Shown: positions 1 through 11,831 of the stretch, one piece after another | How positions within the stretch are numbered: position 1 is the first letter of the stretch | Layout: every line of letters starts with the position of its first letter | Assembly: GCF_012273895.1 (NCBI RefSeq) | Contig: NC_052113.1 | Coordinates: forward strand, 1,736,001-1,800,000 | Length of the DNA stretch: 64,000 nucleotides | DNA from: Zerene cesonia | Taxonomy: Eukaryota; Arthropoda; Insecta; Lepidoptera; Pieridae | Direction of reading: 5' to 3' | Position numbers and translations under genes: made by a program | The notes under the pieces: generated by a model | The model's input: the letters and a program-made list of their open reading frames with translations, nothing else | What the model was told of the DNA's origin: nothing | Database searches by the model: none

Positions 1-293
1 GTACGAGAAATCCTTTTATATATAGCCTTTTATATATGTATATTGTAACTCTAAGTAAATTGTCAGATTTAGATTTCTTATTTAATTGTATTTGACGGAT
101 TTGATGCTGCACCTACAACTCAAAAAATAAATAATATCTACAACTGAATCAATACATGTTATGCATAATATAATCATCATACCTACTTATATTTCAAAAT
201 TTTATTATAAAGTATATTATACATCTGGCTGGTCTCGATTCAATGGAAAATCCATAATCGTTTTGAACATAAAACTCAACCGCTTTTCACCAG

Positions 294-442
294 AACCAGC
301 CCAAATCGAAGTAGGATCACGCACACCATCTTCACAGGAGCCAGCTTTCAAATTAGAATCCACCAAAACGCTTCACACAGCCGAAAGTTCTGATGTAGGT
401 ACCCAAAAAGAAAACACAGTCGGATTGAGAATCCTTTCTTGA
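294..442 (+). CDS. Possible C-terminal coding exon of a gene entering from the left edge
   Basis: An open frame ends in TGA at 440-442. It is preceded at 281-293 by a pyrimidine-rich tract and CAG (cgcttttcaccag), a fair 3' splice site. The roughly 48 residues after it are rich in Ser, Thr, Glu and Pro (PEPAQIEVGSRTPSSQEP and onward), which looks like a disordered C-terminus. The stretch is less AT-rich than its surroundings. An AATAAA lies about 260 bases downstream. No domain is recognisable and the rest of the gene would lie outside the window. It could equally be a chance open frame; splice-site strength and composition are the only support. Confidence 0.25.
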
Positions 443-699
443 ATGATGTCGGTTGATAAACAACACAAACGTATAGCAAATATTCATTATTTTTTCTACT
501 AAGGCACAGGTCTTCTCAAAGACAATATACCCATGGTATATTATACACGAGTATGAGCAGAAATTCTCGCGTCACAGTGTTTCTAACTCATTAAACTGCT
601 TGACCGATGTATGTATCAGTTTTGCGTTTGTTTTTGTCCTGTGGAACGTTTGTATGTACTAGTTTTATGGGATTTGTTTAGCTAAACATTATAATACCA

Positions 700-705
700 A
701 ATAAA
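700..705 (+). terminator. Candidate polyadenylation signal AATAAA
   Basis: AATAAA followed by A/T-rich sequence, about 260 bases after the stop of the candidate terminal exon at 294-442. It only means something if that exon is real, because AATAAA is frequent by chance in DNA this AT-rich. Confidence 0.2.
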
Positions 706-2178
706 AGAAACATATATTTTCCATTTTTTATTCGTCATATTTAGTTATTGCTATTCATTACGTTGTTCTTATTTTTTTAATTTAGTGCCCGCGTAAAGCT
801 TTAAAAGCGATTTTAGACATAACCAAAACGATAAAATATAAATATAGTTTATACACATCGAATTTAAAATATAAATAAACCACAATATTATGCTAGGTAC
901 ATAATCATCTGATTATAAAGTCATTTATTCATTTAATTCGTGTTAAGGTGTAATTAAAACTAATGCAATTATTCAAATATAATATTGTTTAAAGTATAAA
1001 AAATCTCACTGAAAAATTGTCTGTATTCTAAGTATAGGGTTGCCAATTTTTTCCAACAATAGAAATTTAAACAGTAAAGAAAAGATAAAGAAAGAGAGAA
1101 GAAAATGAAGTAAAGAAATTTATACAAATACGGTGAAGTGCAAGTACGACCAGGAACATTAAATAATCTGTCCGTACAAATAAACTGAAGTGCAACTAAG
1201 AATAAAGTTGTTACCCATCCAATTAATGACCACACCAATCGGTGCTTAACCTCAAATTTTTATTTATTGTTTTAACGGCAACATCATCTTCAAAAACTCT
1301 AACATTTATTACGGTTAATGAGGTACAGACAGGCGGGTGAACACACATACAGATATTTAAAAGGAAAAAATTAATTTTTCACCTGTGAATATAATTTGAC
1401 ACGGTTCGTCAAATTGAAATAAATGTATAAATGACATTTTTATGTTTTACTAGACGCTCATCCCGGCTCCTCCCGAATATCAAGTTTCCTGTTTTATCCC
1501 AAGGGAGCATTAAATCGGGATAAATAGTATCCTATCACCCAAGTCAGCTCATACCCTTCAAGTTTCAAAATTCGTTCAGTAGTTTCAGTGTGATTGACGG
1601 ACAAACATCCAAACAAACAAACTTTCACATTTTTAATATTAGTGTGATAGTATGATTAACAATTCACAACCTTGACCGGACCTAGCACTTAGCAAAAATA
1701 AGCAACGTTATTGACCTTTATTTACAAAAAATGGCAACCCTATTCAAACATAAAAAAAATATTTTAAAACTCCAAATTCCAATTCCCTATGTTGCATATA
1801 TAATAACACTATAAACGAACATGATTTAAACTTGAATTTTTATTATAATTTTATTCTAGACGTAATGTCTAACGTAATGTGTATTGAATGTTAAGATTAT
1901 AATTTATTATAATTACTTGTTCTTGAATACTTAAATAAAAAAAAATATTAAAAAAACAAACACAATATCTTTTTATCAATTTTTATACATAAATTACACA
2001 ATAATTATTCATTATTTTATTTTATATAAATTAAATAGCTGATATTGAGTCAATATAATAAAAAAAATAATTAATAAAAAATTCTGTTAACTGTTAACAC
2101 AATATCTTTGTACCATGTAAAATTTAAAAGTAAAACAATAAATAAATAATTTGTTTATGATAAAATAGCAACATATCA
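706..2178. other. Intergenic, AT-rich; one Helitron-like copy, otherwise nothing seen
   Basis: No convincing coding potential. The 89-codon open frames on the minus strand near 969-1238 and 2124-2393 are Phe/Tyr/Leu-rich translations of AT-rich DNA without splice or start context. The only recognisable unit is the Helitron-like repeat at 1450-1650. Confidence 0.6.
1450..1650 (-). mobile_element. Helitron-like non-autonomous element (variant with GACGCTCATCCCGGC end)
   Basis: Read on the minus strand, it starts near a TAATATTAAAAATGTGAAAG motif and ends with GCCGGGATGAGCGTCTAG followed by T. The middle carries the usual '...CTGAACGAATTTTG...' and 'TTTATCCCGATTTAATG' blocks seen in this class. 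The 5' block is shared with the other Helitron-like copies in the window but the 3' end differs. The left boundary (CTAG at 1450-1453) is firm and the right one approximate. It is non-coding and diverged. Confidence 0.6.
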
Positions 2179-2184
2179 TTTATT
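2179..2184 (-). terminator. Candidate poly(A) signal for the SLC35B4-like gene
   Basis: TTTATT on the plus strand reads AATAAA on the minus strand, about 265 bases beyond the stop codon at 2449. It is the only canonical hexamer I found in that interval on the minus strand. It would give a 3' UTR of roughly 280-290 bases. No transcript evidence is available. Confidence 0.35.
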
Positions 2185-2448
2185 ATTTCTAAGCTGTGTA
2201 TCTGCACAGATACACTATAATTATGACAATGCAATATTTTATCTATTACACATACTAACCAGTATCTCATAAAAATTATCTCAGCAGAATGACTAAGCTG
2301 TTTTAAAACTTCCGTAACGTGATAAAGATCATTTATAAAAAAAAATTGCAATGGGATACAATAAAAAAAAACATGTAATTGCATAAGGAACATCTAAATG
2401 CCTCTGAATATGGCAAAACTATCACAATGTGTAAATAACACAATAAAA

Positions 2449-3459
2449 TTACTGTACTTTCTTTTTGTCTTTAGGCACAACAAATGCAACCATTTTCTGT
2501 AAAATCTCAGTGAATATCAAAGTGCCTATAAACACTAATAATGTACCGATCCAATGTCCTAAAGTGAAGGGATTTTTGAAGTACAAAATAGAAAATATGA
2601 GTGATACAAACTTCCTCAATGTGACCGTGAGAGTTACAACTAACGAGGCACATTCAGTTGTCAAAACATATACAGAACTGATACATAGTCCTTGCGTTAA
2701 TACATACAAAATCAGCCATAAGACTTGTCTCGGGAATGTGATACCTAGAAATTCTACTACAGGTGTGCTTAATGCTATAGATACATGGTTGGTAATATTA
2801 GGCGCTGTCGGTAACCAAAACACTAATGGTAATAAATGAGTATAATACAAAGCCTCCCACGGGTGCTTTCCATACTTGGAATATAACGACTCTTGGAAAA
2901 TTCCCATACGAGCTGAGAGGAAAAGGGCAAAGGTTAGAATGGCAATGCCCAAACACCACCAGAGCCAGTCAATGAACTTGAGTTTCTCTTCCTCGGCAGC
3001 ATCTTCATGGGTTTCCCTTGGAGCTTTGACTTCTCCACTTGATTGTATGGTACAGATGGCTATACCAGCTGAAATCATGAATACTGCTAGGTACTTTAAT
3101 GCTGGATAGCGCTTCTTCAATATCCACACACCCATAGCCATGTTTGCCATCAGCGAACCAGCCCTGAATATCATATGCAACGGCATAGATATATTGAAGT
3201 CAAATGCATAATTGTTCGCTACACTGCTGGTCCAGAAGAATCCCACAAGTAGCAAGTACTGATTAAAGGGTATGTTGCGTTTAGCCGTTCCAAATTTGCC
3301 AACAGTACAAAAACCAACAGTTGCAATGAGTAAGAATTGCAAAAATGTCGCTAAATTTCCCGCGCCTGGGTCCTCTTTCACAACTAATTCTAAAAACACA
3401 ACATTGGAACAACACCCAACAAACACCATGCAAATTGCCAGCGCCGCTTTTGCGTTCAT
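2449..3459 (-). CDS. SLC35B4: SLC35B4-type nucleotide-sugar transporter (Drosophila Efr-like)
   Basis: A complete 336-residue multi-pass membrane protein of the drug/metabolite transporter superfamily. SLC35B4 members exchange nucleotide sugars (UDP-xylose and UDP-GlcNAc in mammals; the fly homologue Efr is described as an ER GDP-fucose transporter) across ER/Golgi membranes for glycosylation. The length is normal for the family. About ten hydrophobic segments are visible, from residues 5-25 through 303-320. Family-like stretches include NNYAFDFNISMPLHMIFRAG (82-101), the charged loop 143-162 and TLRKFVSLIFSILYFKNPF (280-298). The last four residues, KKVQ, fit a KKxx ER-retrieval signal. I chose the ATG at 3457-3459 because a good 3' splice site (TTTTTTTCAG) lies just upstream. 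The longer open frame to 3555 runs into the tRNA gene and is not coding. The coding part has no intron. Substrate preference is inferred. Confidence 0.95.
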   Translation of the reverse strand: MNAKAALAICMVFVGCCSNVVFLELVVKEDPGAGNLATFLQFLLIATVGFCTVGKFGTAKRNIPFNQYLLLVGFFWTSSVANNYAFDFNISMPLHMIFRAGSLMANMAMGVWILKKRYPALKYLAVFMISAGIAICTIQSSGEVKAPRETHEDAAEEEKLKFIDWLWWCLGIAILTFALFLSARMGIFQESLYSKYGKHPWEALYYTHLLPLVFWLPTAPNITNHVSIALSTPVVEFLGITFPRQVLWLILYVLTQGLCISSVYVLTTECASLVVTLTVTLRKFVSLIFSILYFKNPFTLGHWIGTLLVFIGTLIFTEILQKMVAFVVPKDKKKVQ

Positions 3460-3466
3460 TATGAAT

Positions 3467-3815
3467 CTGAAAAAAAGAAAAAAAAAATAAAAAAGTATTC
3501 CGATACCGGGAATCGAACCCGAGCCTCCTGGGTGAGAGCCAGGTATCCTAGCCACTAGACCATATCGGACGTCTGCGAGGTGTCTGAATTAAGCAATAAT
3601 AATCGTAATTTTTCTCTAACATCAAAAATATAATTATTTAATATCTAAGAAACGTTTATCATAATACAAAAGTCAATTACTAATAAGTATCTAATCATTA
3701 GTTGATTACGACACACAAGATACATGTAAAGGTTATTTTCAGTTATTGTTCCTGACATAAACTAATAGATGAGAAAGTCAAGGTAATAAATACAAAATTA
3801 TATAAATATACTTAC
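3467..3815 (-). other. 5'-UTR intron of the SLC35B4-like gene
   Basis: On the minus strand a donor GTAAGTAT begins at 3815 (plus-strand CTTAC at 3811-3815). An acceptor with a long pyrimidine tract ends in CAG at 3469-3467, ten bases before the ATG. The 349-base interval has no other obvious function except that it contains the tRNA-Glu gene. Splice sites are read by eye; RNA reads would settle them. Confidence 0.6.
3498..3569 (-). tRNA. tRNA-Glu (anticodon CTC)
   Basis: A 72-base cloverleaf is readable by eye on the minus strand. The acceptor stem TCCGATA pairs with TATCGGA (discriminator A). The D-arm starts TGGTCTAGTGGCTAGGATA, matching the internal A-box form usual for tRNA-Glu. The anticodon arm is CCTGG-CTCTCAC-CCAGG with anticodon CTC, reading GAG. 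The T-arm is CTCGGGTTCGATTCCCG with an intact B box, GGTTCGATTCC. There is no tRNA intron. It sits inside the 5'-UTR intron of the SLC35B4-like gene in the same orientation. All features look functional. Confidence 0.96.
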
Positions 3816-3921
3816 ATTTTTAACCCTTTTTTAATGCGATAACCGTAAATAAACACTAAAATCACGAAACTACAAACATTCTGACAAGCGGCACACGTTT
3901 GACAACGACGGACACTGACAA
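3816..3921 (-). promoter_or_regulatory. Putative first (non-coding) exon and start region of the SLC35B4-like gene
   Basis: The exon would end at 3816, next to the GTAAGTAT donor. Going upstream on the minus strand there are two initiator-like TTGTCAGT motifs, at 3914-3921 and 3943-3950, and a TATATA stretch at 3951-3956. An arthropod initiator is TCAGT, so transcription probably starts near 3917 or 3946. The TATA-like stretch fits neither initiator at ideal spacing, so a TATA-less promoter is as likely. Boundaries are inferred. Confidence 0.4.
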
Positions 3922-3969
3922 CCAAAGAGTAGTATAGCACTACTGACAACTATATATGTATAATCTATG

Positions 3970-6900
3970 CTGACGACTGATGTTGTGTATGTGTGTGTAC
4001 GCTCCACGCGGCCCGCGGGCTACGTAATCGACAAATTCAGATTTGTGTTTGTGACCGTGGCCTCGAACGCTATACGCATGCGCAGAAAAACCTCGTAGAT
4101 AAAACAGTCTTTATATTCACAGATAAAAGTAGGATAGATGGCGCTAATTATAATGTGATAACAACTCGAAAGTGTGACATCTAAATTATTTTAATAATCA
4201 ATGTATTTTTTAAATATATTTTATATACTTCATTTTGACTTAATACCTTTAAAAATGGTAGTCAAAAAGCTAATCTGATAAAAATTTATTTTAAAAAACC
4301 ATAAGTATGTAGGTACGTAGGTTTCTCAAAATATAGAATTCCTTTCTGGACAACATTGGATATAAATCTAGTTCAATAGAGGATTAACTAACTATCTACA
4401 TATTTTTTTTTTAACTTCATTAACACCAGGTATGGCACCGTTCCGGAATCTTAACTTACTTTCAAGAAAGAATTGAGGATCATAATTTTTTAAATTCATG
4501 TCCATTGTATTGTGAAAGCTACGTGTGAAAGCATTTCTTCTTTGGAACATCTAATGAGTGTTAGTGCTACAAACAAACATTTTAAATATTTTATTAACGC
4601 TGAGTTACCTTACTTAAACAGATTCTCCTCATATATAGGGTAAAATAAGCGATAAATCATTAAATGGAGAACGTATCTGATATTAAGAGGCGGTACAACC
4701 GATAAACGCGGATTTATTAGGGTTTTATTATCATAACAATAAGTTGGCTGGCCTGGCTTACAGAAATGGGCCCATTATAGCTAAAGTTAGTGGGATGCTC
4801 ATGCACAATTTGTTTTTAGAGTTTCCGGCCTTTTTTTGAATAGTGTATTTTTCAATACACTATTGAACAATTAGTAGATGTCTATTATATAAAATACCAT
4901 TTTTTTATCCACCTTTTTTCTTTTCCTTATGTTAAATTTTCAGAAACGATACTATATATTATCTGCTCTAGACAAAACAACGAACGCCAATGGAAAAAAC
5001 GAAGTAGAAAAACGTAGTATCTAGGTATACCTACCTATTATTTAGTTATAGGTACGTAGGCCTAACGCATCAATAACTCACACATGGTCCATACATCAAT
5101 CACCTCTAACCTATCTAAAATTAAACGATAACTTTCAGACAACCATTATATCTTCTACAAAGTAAAACTCTTTTTAACTGCCATTTCCACTGATCGGATG
5201 AAAATTTCGTCTAAAAAGTTGGATCAAGGCTTTTATTTCAGGACAATCATTTTTTTCTAGTTAGACTTAGATTTAATTTATTATAGGTTTGCTATATGTA
5301 AGTATAACATTTCCGCCACGTTTAAATCTAAATAAATCAATTGCTTATACATCCAGCTGTATGTTCCATACCCAATGTCATCTAAATCATCCTATTGTTG
5401 TTTGATAAAAACCAAAAACACACTAAGATTATATTTTGAACTTTACAATACAGCCAAAAAGATTTAAATTACAACAACTTGAGCGTATCTACTCGCAACA
5501 ATGCAAAGGTCATCAGTATTTCTATGTTACATGTCAAAAAGATATGAGTCTAATGTTGCATAAAATTATGTATGTATTCCAACTGGTAACATACATCAAC
5601 GAAGACAGTGCAAGGGTGTTAATGCAATGACCGTAGTACGTTCGTGTCATAAAATGTTAATTTTAATGCTTTGATATCTTATTTTATGCTCCTTTGGTCA
5701 CGCACTTTATAAATGTTAGGAAGATAGATAAAATATAATATACTTATTATATAGTATAGGTTGTTAGCCTCACATTTAATTATCAGAGATATAAGACAAT
5801 CAAAATTGTAATTATCTAAGCTGTTTCTTCTTCATTTTTTTCTTTATTGGCAATTCTCGATCCCACCGTTGGACGGATATTTCTAATGTCAAATATTGAA
5901 CAGAGGATGAGACTATTTACTACTGTCTAAGTTAATGTTTATATCCTGAACGACATTGAAGAGTCTTATAATCGTAGATCAGTATCGTTACCATCCTAAA
6001 TCGGACTACCTTCAATAAACAGCATTATGAGGACAGCCACAGCAACTTATTCGTTTTTATTCTAACTTATAAAGTAGGTAATTTTGAATGGCAATTAAAG
6101 AAAGAAATAAATAAAGTATTTTGACATTGACAGATGATCAAACCTATACCTCCACAAATAGAGTATATCTGTCAATATTTAAATTCTAAATTTAAAAAAT
6201 TTAATACTGGGAATCAAATTCCCTGTACATAATAACACGAAATAGTTGAAAGTTCACCCGTATTGTGAAGACACTGAAATACACCGTTAATTAGTTGAAA
6301 TTTAGATGCCGCGCTGAATTACTTAGCAAATATAATTAATTACCCACGCTTCTAGAACTTTCAAGTTAGTTTCATCTCAATCTAGTTTCAAACACCTAAT
6401 GCTCTGTTGAGTATGCAATGTTGGAGCAAAATTATTAGGAAATAATGTTCGGTTAAATCAGTACTGTTGGTAGTTAATGCTTATCAGTTTTAGTACGGTC
6501 AGCAACGCCAATCACATCATTTTTGTATTTTATTTATATATATTACGACGATAGCATTTCGTCGCAAATATTTGAAATTGCAGAAGCAACAGAATTTTCA
6601 AAAGACGTTTTTATTCAAAATATGAAGTTAGATGAATTTATTAAGTGAAAGAAAAGACACTTAAAAGGTAAATTTATGATTCAAAAATAACTAATAGCGT
6701 ATATAGCATACATGTTTTGATAAAAACATCAACAAAATCATAATGAAACTAAAACAAAACTGTACAACAATGTAATAATTGTTTCCCTCTAGACTTGATT
6801 CTCTTTTCACAGTCAGGTGATCCTACTAACAAGAGATAAGTTAATCATAAGCTTGTTTTTGAATAAAACCATAAGGTAGAGATTCGCATGCACCGTAACA

Positions 6901-8360
6901 TAACTGTCACATCGGCAGTATAGCCGTGTGTAATTCAATTATTCCGGCCCGGTGCACGGGACTAACGACCTTTTGGACGTGTTAACCCTATAGTGGGAAA
7001 TATTGCAAGTGAATTTAAATACAGGAAACGACACCTTTATATTTATTTATAGCGCAAGTGTACTTGACTGTGAAAGTTACTAAGTATATTAAAATAAATG
7101 ATGTGTGTTTATTCGAAATCTGAGTGAATCGGGTAAAGTAATAGTATGAACATGTAACTTTATTTTTGAAAATCGGTTTTAAATGTTTTTAAATCGAAAT
7201 TTAATTTTAAATTAGATTAACAACATAACATCGAAATTGTATGAATAACATATACTTAAAACAACAAGCTGTAAAAATTAATGGACCCCAGGAAACATTG
7301 TCACCTGAAATTTACAACATACCTTTTTTCCCATTAAAAAGGGTAACATTTGGTAGCGTACAAAATTCAATGGCAACCCTAGATAGCTGAACTTCGTGGC
7401 TAATATCAAAGTGAAACTTCGCGTGAGTAATAGTGTCTGCTCACTTCAAATCCTATTTTACATCAATTGTCCCAAAATTTGTATTTTGTATTTTTTCGAT
7501 GAAATACCTAAAGTATTGGCTCACAATCTATCATTTCTACAATAAGTCAAAATGTGTACTCAGAAGCGATTCAATTTACACTTAACGTCATAGTATTAGG
7601 GTTCAATTTCCCTTGAAACAATAAAAGAGAGAAACGTGCCTCGCAAAAGACATCTAATATTTGAATATTTTCGATTCTGTTCCAGGGAATACGACATCGA
7701 TCAATTTTGAACTCTTTTGAAAATACGTTAAGGTTCAATGCAATTTATCTTAAGTATTCGGAACAAGGGCTTAGGAATTGAGATGTTTATTTCATTTGTA
7801 AGAATAAACAAAGCATATTCCTAACAAAAAGACTGTATGATTATTTACAAAACATCATAATTTTTATATTAAAAAACGCGTTTTCTTCTAATTATCTTAA
7901 AAAATAACCTACATGGAAAAACCTATTAAGCGAGCAGTATAGGAATGTGTCCTGGGAACAAATAGTTAAGAAAAACTAGTCAGGGAATAGAAAGCTGCTA
8001 GAAGATCAATGAAATAGAACTTCACTAACCAGTATACAATTTACCGTAGATAATATAAACGACATAGCACCTTGCAAATTGATCAGAACTATGTCAGTAT
8101 TGGAAATTCGTTACCTAAACATGCTCTTGTATAACTTAATATTAAGTTGGGAAAACTCCGGAATATGCAAATATATGCAAAACCGGTTCGTAAACTAATA
8201 CACTTGATTAAAATCAGTTTTTACAAGATAATTTAATAACACTTGATTAAAAACAGTGTTGCGGCTTTGGTTTAAGGGTTACAGCGAATATTTTCGTGTG
8301 ACTGGAAAGTAGAATTCTAAATGCAGTCTTAAAATTCTAAATAACACTGAAAATTTTTTT
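3970..8360. other. Intergenic, no gene or clear repeat recognised
   Basis: AT-rich sequence without open frames of coding character or recognisable transposon ends. A short GC-rich patch (CACGCGGCCCGCGGGC, around 4006-4021) lies just beyond the transporter promoter. I see nothing else that can be assigned. Confidence 0.5.
8201..8259 (+). repeat. Two-copy tandem repeat, 39-base period
   Basis: CACTTGATTAAAA followed by a one-base difference and CAGT occurs at 8201 and again at 8240. It is a minor local duplication. Confidence 0.5.
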
Positions 8361-8556
8361 TTTTATGTCATAGCGGGCAACTGAGCTGGTGGTTCGCCTG
8401 ATGGTAAGCGATCACCACCGCCCATGAACATTCGCAAAGGTAGTGCCTCTGCGAATGCGCTGTCCGCTTTTATAGGGTAAGGGAAAAGGAAAGGATTGTC
8501 GACTGGAAAAAAGGAATGGACTGGGACGGGTGAGGAAAAGGAAACGGGCCTCCGGA
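8361..8556 (+). repeat. SINE-like dispersed repeat, family B, copy 1
   Basis: Starts with TTTTATGTCATAG, then a GGTTCGCCTGATGGTAAGCG block, ACCGCCCATGAACATTCGC and a purine-rich second half (GGAAAAGGAAAGGATT) ending CGGGCCTCCGG. The same order of blocks occurs at 22301, 29258, 52651, 54255, 58636 and 59301, so it is a family. This copy is the best preserved. No clear Pol III B box or terminal inverted repeats are visible, so the class (SINE, or tail of an RTE-like LINE) is open. Confidence 0.75.
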
Positions 8557-11008
8557 ATTTCGTAATTTTTTTCAAAACAGTCACGGAAAGCAACATGCTT
8601 TAATTCTGAATTATTTTAATATTTAAATAAGCGAAAGGCTGACATTATTGATAATGTATAAATAAGTACATTGCTCGGAGTCATATAGCTTCGAAAGGAC
8701 AAAGCTGGCTTGAACGCAATTATGAATTCCCATACAAAAAAACAAGTACCACATCCAATTATAATGCAATTAGTAAAACAAATGAAAGCTATCTCCATCT
8801 GTAATTACGTACCAACACAGCAATAAATATCAAGTCTGCCATGAACGATAATTCGGAGAATTTCGGATACGGCACAATTTAACGTCCGTTCAAGTGTACA
8901 ATAGTGTTGGGAATGTGATATTGCACACTTACGTCTCCAAAGGTCTTGCTAGATTAATGGTGATTGTATCGGAGAGGCATTTAACTTTGAATTCGGCCTT
9001 AAATGTTTGATCTATGCTACCGCTAACAGATAAATGGAGAAATGAATGCTTTTTGCTATAGTTTGTGAATTCTTTCTATACATTTATACTCATATGTAGA
9101 TTAAACTTGTACGATAAGATATATTACATTAGTTAAATGCCGTAATTATATTATACATTCAATATTTTATACATAAACATATTTCTGTAAAAACAACGGA
9201 AACGATTTACGCATATTTAATACACTTTAGGACACTAAGACACTAAGACACTAAGACATGCATACGAAGATTTACGCTAATTTTTAATACAATATTACGA
9301 CTATTGTCACTAAAGTATTAATATATGTAATCAATTGTACTATGTACGTTTGTCATACCGTTTGTTTTGTTACTTAGCGGTCGTACCAGTCTTCTGTTTC
9401 CTTCATTATCAGCTCATGTGGTTCTGATATAAAATAAAATACCAGTACATTTTTCCAAGATAAGTGTAGTCCCTCTAACGAGTAGTGCATGTCTCAAAAA
9501 TCACTCGTAGTCGAAGCAAACATGGTTTTGCTCTTTATAGAAGTATATAGCCTTCAATTTAATTTTGTAGAAGTTGTTTGAATGATTTATAGGTCGTAGG
9601 GAAACATGAATTACGAAGTGACAAAAACTAAATAACAATATATTATTAAGTCTGAATCTTTCATGTACTTATAATCAATTCCTTAATGTCATTTTCGGAT
9701 ACTTTCCATATGCGAATAATTACATAATTCAAATTAAAAACGATACGTAACGAATATCAAATCAACGTAACCTAATGAAAATGCCCAGTAACCATGAGAT
9801 GAAACAATCAATAATCTTTCACAGACAAAACCGCAGAAATTGATTCAGCAAACATCGCCTTTCATCGCGCAAAACAATAAATCAACATGGCGGCGGTGGA
9901 TGTAACATTAATATTCTATTTATGGCATTTCAAATCAAACGGTATATGGGTCATTCACTTTCATAGAAGTGACGTGTGAACTGACAGATTAGTCCACGAT
10001 ACAATCTGTGTACGGTCCGCAAACATTTGTTGCAATCGCAGTCGGAATAATAGATACTTTTGTCTATTTGATAGAACTTGAGCATCAATACAACTAATGT
10101 ATCAAACTCGGAGAAGAATCTACATGTCAGTAGTTTCGTTACATGAAATGTGTATGATGTTTTTGATAAAACAGTAAAACTTTGAGATGGTCCATTAACG
10201 TTCATTAGAAAGCCTGGTAGCAGGTAGATCTATACAAAAACCTTTAATTTTAACTGCTAAGAATTTTACTATGACAAAAAAATTAATTAAAATTCAAATC
10301 GTGAAACTAAAGATATTGAAACAAAATTATTGCACACTTCGTTTGCTGACGGTACACAAAATTAGCCAATACATTAGTACAAAGCCTCGAACGGTCAATT
10401 GTCTATTATGATTATTGTTATAACAAGTTATTTGGTAATTACGGGCAAGTTAATTATGCTTTAACAAACACATTATACCGTAGAGAAAATATTAGCGTTT
10501 AGTAACATTAAATAACTGTTTCTATTTTTAGTATTAAAATGTCACTAATGCTGGTAGAATGAAACATTTTTAAGATGTTGAATAACATTACTTACCTTTG
10601 TTAACATGTCTAATATCTAGGTTTGTCTATGTCCATATTTCGAAGTATAAATATAGCTGTTTTATTTCTTGTAGTCAAAAACATTTAATTCGATTTTTAT
10701 CATATTTTAACATGATATCCGTAAATGAAATTAATTTATTTTCGCAAGTTCTAAACAGAACAACAAATAATCCACTGCTAGTTTTCAAATGAAATATATA
10801 CATAAAAGTAATTTGTTTCGCATCACCGTCCAAATGGAATCGATTTTGATCAAATCTAGGTGTAGAACCAGTTCAGTCAACATCAATTAGTATGCTGTAT
10901 GCTTTATGCTATTACATTGCCTTTCAACCGTGCTCGCTATTACATAAAAAAACGCATGAGCCACTCTTAAAAATTGAGTTTGAGTACGACGTTGAGTTCA
11001 CTCACTTG
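8557..11008. other. Intergenic; only a short tandem repeat
   Basis: No gene recognised. The interval contains an 8-base tandem repeat at 9231-9258. The minus-strand 84-codon frame at 9951-10205 has no family resemblance or splice context. Confidence 0.5.
9231..9258 (+). repeat. Short tandem repeat, unit GACACTAA, about 3.5 copies
   Basis: Three exact consecutive GACACTAA units followed by a partial GACA. Confidence 0.85.
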
Positions 11009-11020
11009 CGTTAAGAGGTA

Positions 11021-11108
11021 CGGCGGGCGAGCGCGCGTGGTACGTAGCGCCGCCCGCGTAGACTGCGTGCCGGGTATAGCCCGCCACCGTGCTGGCTTGC
11101 CTCGTCAG
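11021..11108 (+). promoter_or_regulatory. GC/CpG-rich island, candidate promoter or enhancer core
   Basis: Counting bases gives 60 G+C out of 80 in 11021-11100, extreme for this AT-rich window. It contains CGGCGGGCGAGCGCGCG and GCGCCGCCCGCGTAG and ends with an initiator-like CGTCAGTTT at 11103-11111. No matching first exon can be pinned down: the ATG frame at 11126-11344 is short and has no recognised product. It could also be a fragment of a GC-rich repeat. Confidence 0.3.
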
Positions 11109-11831
11109 TTTAAGCGAGATACATCATGTTGGTAGATTGGGTAGACAATGTCGATGATGTTGGTATCTGGAAAGAACGTATATGTTACAAATCAAAAGTG
11201 TTTCTGTTGCATATTAGTTTCATCTTAATAAGAATGTTCTGTAATGCTACACAACTGCCTTATACACGTAGTCAGTGGATAACGAATCACAGCCAGTCAC
11301 AGACTATTAAAAAAGCGAGGGTAGTTTGGTCGAACATTAAATAATCAACGTTTAAACACCAAAGTACAATACGTACGAATTCACGAAAGAGTAGATTAAT
11401 ATACATGATTGAATCCACGTTTCTAAGTAGAGACGTTTTCAAAGTAGACCACGTTTCTAGAAAGAGATTGAGCCTCATAACAAAGGGGATCCTAATGTGG
11501 GGTTCAATGCAATATATGTATCTATATCATGTAAAAATTTTTGAAACAAATAAAAAAAAAAAGTGATCCGACATTTTATAGGATTCGATAGGTAAACTAG
11601 TATTGACGGGGTCGGAAATTGCCACTAAAGAAAAAGAACTAGTTTTGACAAATTATGAAAAGCGACATCTGTATCTTAACAGACTTATTCATCCAACAGA
11701 TTATTGAAACAGATTTATATCCGACATATATATTTATTAGTTATGGGTAATCGTGTGAACCTTCAGTTCATCCACGTGTATGGGTAAAAATGTAATAGTC
11801 CTCAGGCTAACATTTATATTTATCTCAGATA

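Noticed and set aside
2465..3490. Plus-strand frames of 72-124 codons across the transporter
   Set aside because: Antisense shadows of the SLC35B4-like coding region.
3460..3555. N-terminal extension of the transporter frame (MARIPGSHPGGSG...)
   Set aside because: These codons are the tRNA-Glu gene and intron read as protein. A splice acceptor separates them from the true ATG at 3457-3459.
8363..8596. 77-codon minus-strand frame with FMGGGDRLPSGEPPAQLP
   Set aside because: Translation of the family B repeat in reverse; the same peptide wording recurs at 52527-52733 because the repeat does.
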